This document shows, piece by piece, positions 13,961 through 18,190 of a stretch of DNA of 18,190 nucleotides; the stretch's first letter is position 1, and every line of letters starts with the position of its first letter. The notes beneath the pieces were generated by a model. It was not told the origin of the DNA. It did no database searches and worked only from the letters and a program-made list of their open reading frames with translations. The position numbers were made by a program, and so were the translations under genes. This DNA comes from an uncultured Eggerthella sp. (lineage in GTDB: Bacteria; Actinomycetota; Coriobacteriia; Coriobacteriales; Eggerthellaceae): contig USPD01000020.1 of assembly GCA_900556585.1 (NCBI GenBank), positions 1-18,190 on the forward strand, given 5' to 3'.

Positions 13961-15508
13961 TTAATTCTCCTTTCGCGCGGGTGATTCCGTATTGGTTGTT
14001 GTTTGTGATGGTGCAGCTGCATTCACGCGTTGAGCGGCGCTAGAAACAGCTTTTGCTGTTTCTTCACGTTGGCGGCAAGCCTCTTCTTTCTTATGCTTTG
14101 CAAACCAGCTACGGAATTTCTGCTGATGCATGGGGTCAAGATTGCGTGATGCTGTCCAGCCATTTAATACTGGTATAAAGGTTGAGCTCTTATCAATTTG
14201 ATTAGTGTTGCCTGTTAGCGCTTTCATAATAGAAGGAGCAACAGCAGTTGCCATACCGTACAACGCTCTATTAGAAAACGTTGCAGCAGCGGCGCTAAAT
14301 ACTGCTTTTTCTGCAGGTGAAACATAGCCAAGTGCAACAATGTTGCGTCTATGTTGGGAAATCAATGCGGGTAAAGGAATCTTTACGGGGCATACATCGG
14401 CGCATGATCCGCACAAAGAGCAAGCATAAGGAAGTTTCCCTGCTTCTTTATATCCAGCCAAAAGGGGAGTGAGAACAATTCCCATAGGGCCTGGATATAT
14501 GGAGCCATAGCCATGACCAGTAATGTGACGATATACAGGACACGAATTCATGCAAGCACCGCAGCGGATGCAGCGAAGCATTGGCCTAAATTCACTGCCA
14601 AGTATTTTAGTGCGACCGTTGTTAACTATAACAATGTGCACGTTTTTTGGTCCGTCAGCTTCACCTTCGCGACGAGGACCTGTATTAATAGAAAACGATC
14701 CAGAAATCTTAGCGCCTACTGCACTGCGTACAAGCAGCTTCATCATGACGTCTAGTGAACGCAAATCAGGGACAATGCGTTCGGTACCCATAACAACAAT
14801 TTGCGTTTCTGGAATGCTTGATGCCATGCGGGCATTGCCTTCGTTGGAAACCAGAGTGCATGAACCAGTTTCAGCAACACCGAAATTGCAACCCGTTACG
14901 CCAACAGAAGCATTCATGAATTCGGGGCGAAGAATTTTGCGCAAAAAACGAGTGATTTCTTCGGGGTCATCGCTTCCTGTGTAGCCTTTGCGTTCGCGAT
15001 AAAGATCACGAATGGATGTGCGATCAAAATGCAAAGCGGGAACAACAATATGGGAAGGAGCGTTGCCGGCCGTTTGGATAATGTGTTCTGCGCAGTCGGT
15101 TTCAATGGCGGAAATACCATGCTTTTCCAGAAACTTATTGAGACCAATTTCTTCGGTCATCATGCTTTTAGACTTTACGCATGATTTTGTACCAAGATCT
15201 TCAAATATATCCAAGATACAATCAAGCGCGTCAGTATCGGTAGGGGCGAAATAAACCTTAGCGCCATTCTTTTCGGCGTTAGTAGCAAATTCGCGTACGT
15301 AATAATCCAGGTTAGCTAAAACGTGATCGCGAATAGCGGCGGCGTGATCACGAAAATCCTCCCAGTTATCTACTTCTGCAACCAGGGCGTCACGTTTGCC
15401 AGTAATTACATCCTGTGCTGTTTCGATAGCGCGATGCTTGAAGGTATCGGACAGCGAACGATGGATTCGCTCTTCGAGAGGTGCGTTGTCGTAAATAATA
15501 GAAGACAT
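13961..15508 (-). CDS. lutB: Lactate utilization iron-sulfur protein B
   Basis: LutB is the ferredoxin-like subunit of the lactate-oxidising LutABC complex. The 515-residue protein has an N-terminal LUD domain (about 60-300, with VKSKSMMTEEIGLNKFLE at 111-128 and GVTGCNFGVAETGSCTLVSN). Two [4Fe-4S] motifs follow: C313-IR-C316-GA-C319-MNS-C323P and C363-SL-C366-GS-C369-ADV-C373P. It is slightly longer than typical LutB (about 475) because of a C-terminal tail from about 473 rich in Ala, Thr, Gln and charged residues. GGAGG inside the end of lutA precedes the start. It lies 3 bases from lutA and abuts lutC, so the three are one operon. Confidence 0.95.
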   Translation of the reverse strand: MSSIIYDNAPLEERIHRSLSDTFKHRAIETAQDVITGKRDALVAEVDNWEDFRDHAAAIRDHVLANLDYYVREFATNAEKNGAKVYFAPTDTDALDCILDIFEDLGTKSCVKSKSMMTEEIGLNKFLEKHGISAIETDCAEHIIQTAGNAPSHIVVPALHFDRTSIRDLYRERKGYTGSDDPEEITRFLRKILRPEFMNASVGVTGCNFGVAETGSCTLVSNEGNARMASSIPETQIVVMGTERIVPDLRSLDVMMKLLVRSAVGAKISGSFSINTGPRREGEADGPKNVHIVIVNNGRTKILGSEFRPMLRCIRCGACMNSCPVYRHITGHGYGSIYPGPMGIVLTPLLAGYKEAGKLPYACSLCGSCADVCPVKIPLPALISQHRRNIVALGYVSPAEKAVFSAAAATFSNRALYGMATAVAPSIMKALTGNTNQIDKSSTFIPVLNGWTASRNLDPMHQQKFRSWFAKHKKEEACRQREETAKAVSSAAQRVNAAAPSQTTTNTESPARKEN

Positions 15509-15511
15509 ACC

Positions 15512-16258
15512 TTATGCCTCCAATCTTGAATCAAGGATTTGCGCAATGTGAAGAACTTTCATATTGCTTGTTACGATTCCTTGTTCACGTAAACGATCAA
15601 GTGCACCTTTAATATTCATGAGACACGCTTGATCGGCGCCACACAAATAATCAGCTCCTGTTGCAAGAGCAAAGGCGACTTTTTCCTGAACCATGTGACC
15701 TGACACTTCAGGTTCTTTAACGCTAAAGGTTCCGCCGAAACCGCAGCAACGATCCATTTCTGGCATTTCGATATAGTGCAGTCCTTCTACATTTTGAAGA
15801 AGTTTTAGCGGAGGTTCTTTTACGCCAAGCATGCGGGTTAAATGGCAGCTTGCGTGATAGGTAACGGTTCCATCAAGATGGGCACCAACATCGGTAACAC
15901 CTAAAACATCAACGATGAATTGAGTGAATTCATAAATGCGAGGTGCGAGTTCTGCAATTTTCTTACTATATTCTTCGTCGTTTTCGAAGAAATGAGGATA
16001 TTCTGCCTTAATTGCCCAGGCGCACGAACCAGTTAATGAAACGATGGTGTCATACTTGCTGTAAGCATCAACGACCTTTTTCATCATTGGCTTTGCTTCT
16101 TCGATGTAGCCAGAATTAGTAAATGGCTGGCCGCAACAAACTTGATCATCGGGAAGTTCAACTTCACAACCAAGTCGTTCGAGCACGTTAACGGCAGCGA
16201 TTCCGACCTCGGGATAGAACATATCAACCATACAGCCCGGGAAGAACGCAACTTTCAT
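15512..16258 (-). CDS. lutA: Lactate utilization protein A (CCG-domain iron-sulfur protein)
   Basis: LutA is a cysteine-rich-domain protein of the LutABC L-lactate oxidation system, homologous to heterodisulfide reductase and glycolate oxidase subunits. I place the start at 16258 (248 residues, MKVAFFPGCMVDMFYPEVG) because an AAAGGA site lies about 7 bases upstream and LutA proteins begin this way. The open frame extends 29 codons further, to 16345, without a good ribosome site. The two CCG motifs are at 41-43 (VCCGQPF) and 171-173 (DRCCGFGGTFSV), with additional conserved Cys9, Cys79, Cys138 and Cys212. It is first in the minus-strand operon and transcribed divergently from rplJ. Confidence 0.94.
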   Translation of the reverse strand: MKVAFFPGCMVDMFYPEVGIAAVNVLERLGCEVELPDDQVCCGQPFTNSGYIEEAKPMMKKVVDAYSKYDTIVSLTGSCAWAIKAEYPHFFENDEEYSKKIAELAPRIYEFTQFIVDVLGVTDVGAHLDGTVTYHASCHLTRMLGVKEPPLKLLQNVEGLHYIEMPEMDRCCGFGGTFSVKEPEVSGHMVQEKVAFALATGADYLCGADQACLMNIKGALDRLREQGIVTSNMKVLHIAQILDSRLEA

Positions 16259-16423
16259 AAAGGGTCCTTTCTCGTATACCTTTCTAGCTTCAAGGTTTCG
16301 AAGCAAAATGGCAAGGTGATCTTCGTAGGCGCGAAAAGTGGGCAAGTAAATGGCGCATTTTTTAAGAAATGAGCGGAAAATGTGAAAATCTAGTTATTTT
16401 GTAGAAGGAATGCGAGCTATACC

Positions 16424-16452
16424 TTGACGAATAGTTGGGCATTTGTAATTAT
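16424..16452 (+). promoter_or_regulatory. Probable rplJ promoter
   Basis: TTGACG (16424-16429) is a 5/6 match to a -35. An AT-rich block with -10-like sequence (AATTAT, 16447-16452, with overlapping TAATTA and TTATAT) lies 16-19 bases downstream. It sits just before the L10 leader and gives the displaced rplJL pair its own promoter. Confidence 0.6.
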
Positions 16453-16458
16453 ATATCG

Positions 16459-16473
16459 GCTGCAAAAAGCAGC
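16459..16473 (+). other. Small hairpin at the start of the rplJ leader
   Basis: GCTGC (16459-16463) pairs with GCAGC (16469-16473) around AAAAA. It lies about where transcription from the 16424 promoter would begin and may protect the 5' end of the mRNA. Confidence 0.4.
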
Positions 16474-16489
16474 TTATACGGAAAATTGT

Positions 16490-16575
16490 TCCGCTGCCCA
16501 AGACAGCTGGTACCTATTAGGTTTAATCACGTATGTGGCCCGCCGAGGTGGTTAGTAAATGTTAAGTCTTTACCG
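16490..16575 (+). promoter_or_regulatory. Ribosomal protein L10 leader (autoregulatory RNA)
   Basis: The region carries the hallmark sequence blocks of the L10 leader family (Rfam L10_leader). These are CCCAAGACAGCTGGTACC (16497-16514), a TTAATC linker (16523-16528), and the kink-turn-like GGCCCGCCGAGGTGG (16537-16551). In many bacteria the L10-(L7/L12)4 complex binds this element to repress its own mRNA. Its position, directly upstream of an attenuator and then rplJ, fits. I identify it from recalled consensus; a covariance-model search would settle it. Confidence 0.8.
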
Positions 16576-16576
16576 A

Positions 16577-16612
16577 CCCCCTGAGCTGTCATGGCTAGGG
16601 GGTTGTTCTTTT
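16577..16612 (+). terminator. Attenuator terminator in the rplJ leader
   Basis: CCCCCT (16577-16582) and AGC (16584-16586) pair with GCT (16594-16596) and AGGGGG (16597-16602), with a bulged G, followed by TTGTTCTTTT. This intrinsic terminator lies between the L10 leader and the rplJ ribosome site, so it probably works as an attenuator. Confidence 0.8.
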
Positions 16613-16674
16613 CAAGGCTCGACCCACCCAATGGTGCGGAACTGGATGCTTTGAAAAGGAGGTGCACAGAATAT

Positions 16675-17196
16675 ATGCCAAGCGTACAGAACACTGAAAG
16701 ACTCGCTGAAATCAAGGAAGACCTTACTGACATTCAGGCAATGTGGGTTGTTGACTATCGCGGTCTTACGGTAAAGCAGTCCGAGCAGTTGCGTGTTAGC
16801 ATCCGCGAGGCTGGTGCAATCATGAAGGTTCATAAGAATAAGCTGGTTCGCCTTGCTCTCAAAGAGTTGGACATGCCTGAAATGGACGAAGTTCTTGCTG
16901 GCCCTTCCGCTTTCGTATTCGCAGCAGGTGATCCTGTTGCTTCTGCAAAGGCTTTGAAGGACTTTGCTAAGGCTAACGAAAATTTGGTGATCAAGGGCGG
17001 CATCATGGACGGTGCGTTCGTTGATGCTGAAGCAGTTGAGAAAATTGCAGCTCTTCCTTCTCGCGAAGAACTTATCGCCAAGCTTCTCGGCAGCCTTCAG
17101 AATCCTATGGTCAAGACCGTACGCGTGCTCAATGGTCCAATGGAAGCATTTGCACGTTGCGTACAGGCTATCGCAGACCAGAAGGATGCAGCTTAA
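16675..17196 (+). CDS. rplJ: 50S ribosomal protein L10
   Basis: L10 anchors L7/L12 dimers at the ribosomal stalk base and represses its own operon. I start at ATG 16675 (173 residues, MPSVQNTERLAEIKEDL). The frame is open from 16591, but that upstream ATG lies inside the attenuator stem and has no ribosome site. A very strong AAGGAGGTG (16656-16664) serves 16675, with somewhat long spacing. Conserved L10 segments are WVVDYRGLTVKQSEQLR (24-40), VHKNKLVRLAL (52-62), and GPSAFVFA (76-83). The C-terminal helix that binds L7/L12 is at about 145-172. Codons are biased towards C-ending ones, more than in rplK and rplA. Confidence 0.96.
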   Translation: MPSVQNTERLAEIKEDLTDIQAMWVVDYRGLTVKQSEQLRVSIREAGAIMKVHKNKLVRLALKELDMPEMDEVLAGPSAFVFAAGDPVASAKALKDFAKANENLVIKGGIMDGAFVDAEAVEKIAALPSREELIAKLLGSLQNPMVKTVRVLNGPMEAFARCVQAIADQKDAA

Positions 17197-17275
17197 TTTT
17201 GCTGCAGGCGCTAAGCGTCAAACATGTAGCGTAATAGCTGCCAAGGTACCACGTGGTATCACCCCTGCAGTGCAA
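17188..17275 (+). ncRNA. Predicted three-way-junction RNA in the rplJ-rplL spacer
   Basis: Outer stem P1: TTGCTGCAGG (17199-17208) pairs with CCTGCAGTGCAA (17264-17275), 10 bp with a GT bulge. P2: CGCTA (17209-17213) with TAGCG (17227-17231), stacking directly on P1. P3: GGTACC (17245-17250) with GGTATC (17255-17260) around ACGT. An alternative hairpin over the rplJ stop codon, GCAGC (17188-17192) with GCTGC (17201-17205), competes with P1. It is cis-acting; I see no own promoter. The fold was drawn by hand. Confidence 0.45.
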
Positions 17276-17344
17276 GCTGCGTAATTGTTTTGAAATTATC
17301 TGCCCCTAATAAAGGGCGCACTTAAAAAGAAAAGGAGTCATATC

Positions 17345-17719
17345 ATGGCTGTAACTCGTGAAGAGATTGTAGAAGCACTTAAGGAAATGCCTGCTCTCGA
17401 GCTTTCTGAGCTCGTAAAGGAACTCGAAGACGTATTCGGCGTATCTGCTGCTGCTCCTGTAGCTGTAGCTGCTGCACCTGCTGCTGGCGAAGCTGCTGCT
17501 GAAGAAAAGACCGAGTTTGACGTAGTTCTCGAAGGTTTCGGTGACAACAAGATCGCTGTTATCAAGGCTGTTCGTGAGATCTCTGGTCTTGGCCTGAAGG
17601 AAGCTAAGGAACTCGTTGAGTCTGCTCCAGCTCCTGTACAGGAAGGCGTTGCAAAGGACAAGGCAGAAGAAATCAAGACCAAGCTCGAGGAAGCTGGTGC
17701 TGCTGTAACCTTGAAGTAA
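17345..17719 (+). CDS. rplL: 50S ribosomal protein L7/L12
   Basis: L7/L12 forms the flexible stalk that recruits translational GTPases and is the only multicopy ribosomal protein. The 124-residue protein shows the N-terminal dimerisation domain (1-36: VTREEIVEALKEMPALELSE and VKELEDVFGV). An Ala/Pro/Val hinge follows (about 37-53), and then the globular C-terminal domain (54-124), with KTEFDVVLEGFGDNKIAVIK and the factor-binding helix GLGLKEAKELVE. AAAGGAG precedes ATG 17345. It follows rplJ by 148 bases, a spacer holding a predicted structured RNA. Codon use is strongly optimised (AAG, GAC, CTC). Confidence 0.97.
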   Translation: MAVTREEIVEALKEMPALELSELVKELEDVFGVSAAAPVAVAAAPAAGEAAAEEKTEFDVVLEGFGDNKIAVIKAVREISGLGLKEAKELVESAPAPVQEGVAKDKAEEIKTKLEEAGAAVTLK

Positions 17720-17741
17720 CTCAAGCGTTACTCTTCAGCCT

Positions 17742-17758
17742 GGTTCCTAAACGGAACC
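17742..17758 (+). other. Small hairpin in the rplL 3' region
   Basis: GGTTCC (17742-17747) pairs with GGAACC (17753-17758) around TAAAC, 22 bases after the rplL stop. No T-run follows immediately. It is possibly a 3' stabilising or processing hairpin ahead of the main terminator. Confidence 0.4.
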
Positions 17759-17790
17759 TAACCTTATTGTTTCATATTGGAAACGCATCT

Positions 17791-17820
17791 AAGAAGGGAA
17801 GCATATGCTTCCCTTCTTTT
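17791..17820 (+). terminator. Strong terminator after rplL
   Basis: AAGAAGGGAAGC (17791-17802) pairs perfectly with GCTTCCCTTCTT (17807-17818) around ATAT, with T-residues through 17820. The flanking A and T residues make it potentially bidirectional. Confidence 0.92.
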
Positions 17821-17912
17821 CGTTTATAGTGAAATGGATAATATGCGTAGTATGGTGCGTATTGGTTTAGGTACCGTGGTTGCAAAGCCGCTGGATAGAG
17901 AGTGAGTTTGTA

Positions 17913-18190
17913 ATGGAGAAAGGCTACTTTTCTGCCGCTTGGGGAGATATTACGAAATCTCCTGGTTGGTTTTCTAAAATCCTTCGAATGGGGCTTCTCT
18001 GTCTTATACCAATTTTTGGATTGTTAGTTGTTTATGGCTATTTATATGGATGGGCGCGAGACATAGCATGGAATGTCCATCGTCCAATGCCTGATAAGAT
18101 TTTTGGCAATGAAGATGGCAATCTATATAAAAGAGGCTTTTTTATTCTTGTTATAGGTTTTGTCTTTTCATTAATCCCTGGGGCATTTAG
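17913..18190 (+). CDS. DUF4013-like membrane protein, N-terminal part (runs off the window)
   Basis: An open frame from ATG 17913 continues past the window end and gives 92 residues so far. It begins MEKGYFSAAWGDITKSPGWF. A membrane helix follows at about residues 27-46 (GLLCLIPIFGLLVVYGYLYG). Then come WARDIAWNVHRPMPDKIFG and a second hydrophobic segment near residues 76-91 (FFILVIGFVFSLIPGAF). The GYLYGWARDIAWN block followed by a proline pair recalls DUF4013 proteins, which have several membrane helices and no known function. The ribosome site is weak (GAG at 17904-17906), and the upstream frame stays open without a better start. Family membership is from memory of the pattern. Confidence 0.75.
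   Translation, partial: MEKGYFSAAWGDITKSPGWFSKILRMGLLCLIPIFGLLVVYGYLYGWARDIAWNVHRPMPDKIFGNEDGNLYKRGFFILVIGFVFSLIPGAF

Noticed and set aside
16259..16345. 29-codon N-terminal extension of lutA
   Set aside because: There is no ribosome site at 16345, whereas AAAGGA precedes 16258 and the protein then starts like other LutA proteins.
16591..16674. 28-codon N-terminal extension of rplJ
   Set aside because: Its ATG lies inside the attenuator hairpin and lacks a ribosome site. The strong AAGGAGGTG and the family N-terminus support 16675.
1..18190. Search for CRISPR arrays, insertion sequences, integrases, attachment sites or toxin-antitoxin pairs
   Set aside because: I found no regularly spaced repeats, no transposase or integrase motifs and no terminal repeats. 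All sizeable genes are housekeeping, metabolic or membrane genes.

Overview
The window is a chromosomal segment of a bacterium that is probably a low-to-mid GC actinobacterium of class Coriobacteriia, possibly Eggerthellaceae. This placement is an inference. It rests on the order tuf, rpmG, tRNA-Trp, secE, nusG, rplK, rplA; a SecE with a long lysine/alanine-rich N-terminal extension; the GC content, estimated by eye in the mid-40s percent; and an anaerobe-like gene set (LutABC, a type I dehydroquinase paired with a YdiB-like shikimate dehydrogenase, and a DUF4013-like membrane protein). I cannot name the species.

Layout. Positions 1-3030 carry a translation and transcription block on the + strand: the 3' end of tuf, rpmG, tRNA-Trp(CCA), secE, nusG, rplK and rplA, closed by a strong terminator. 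Positions 3160-5866 hold aroD, aroE and a LysR-type regulator. Positions 6018-6620 encode an orphan helical-repeat protein. Positions 7009-10903 encode an NAD-type isocitrate dehydrogenase and aconitase, each with a structured leader. Positions 11110-13068 encode a large membrane-anchored protein of unknown function. A bidirectional terminator at about 13125-13170 separates it from a minus-strand lutA-lutB-lutC operon (16258 to 13259). Positions 16424-17820 hold the second half of the usual ribosomal cluster: a promoter, an L10 leader with attenuator, rplJ, a structured spacer, rplL and a terminator. The window ends inside a DUF4013-like membrane protein gene.

How the genes fit together. AroD and AroE interconvert dehydroquinate, dehydroshikimate and shikimate (or quinate), with the adjacent LysR as a plausible regulator. 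Aconitase and isocitrate dehydrogenase together convert citrate to 2-oxoglutarate, supplying glutamate and NADH. LutABC oxidises lactate to pyruvate through iron-sulfur carriers. The ribosomal genes usually contiguous as rplKAJL are split by about 13.7 kb of metabolic genes, and the rplJL half keeps its own promoter and autoregulatory leader.

I do not see an obviously new defence, mobile or biosynthetic system. The signals most worth a second look are noncoding: a predicted three-way-junction RNA between rplJ and rplL, and tandem hairpin leaders before idh and acn. The uncharacterised 652-residue membrane protein is the most interesting coding feature.
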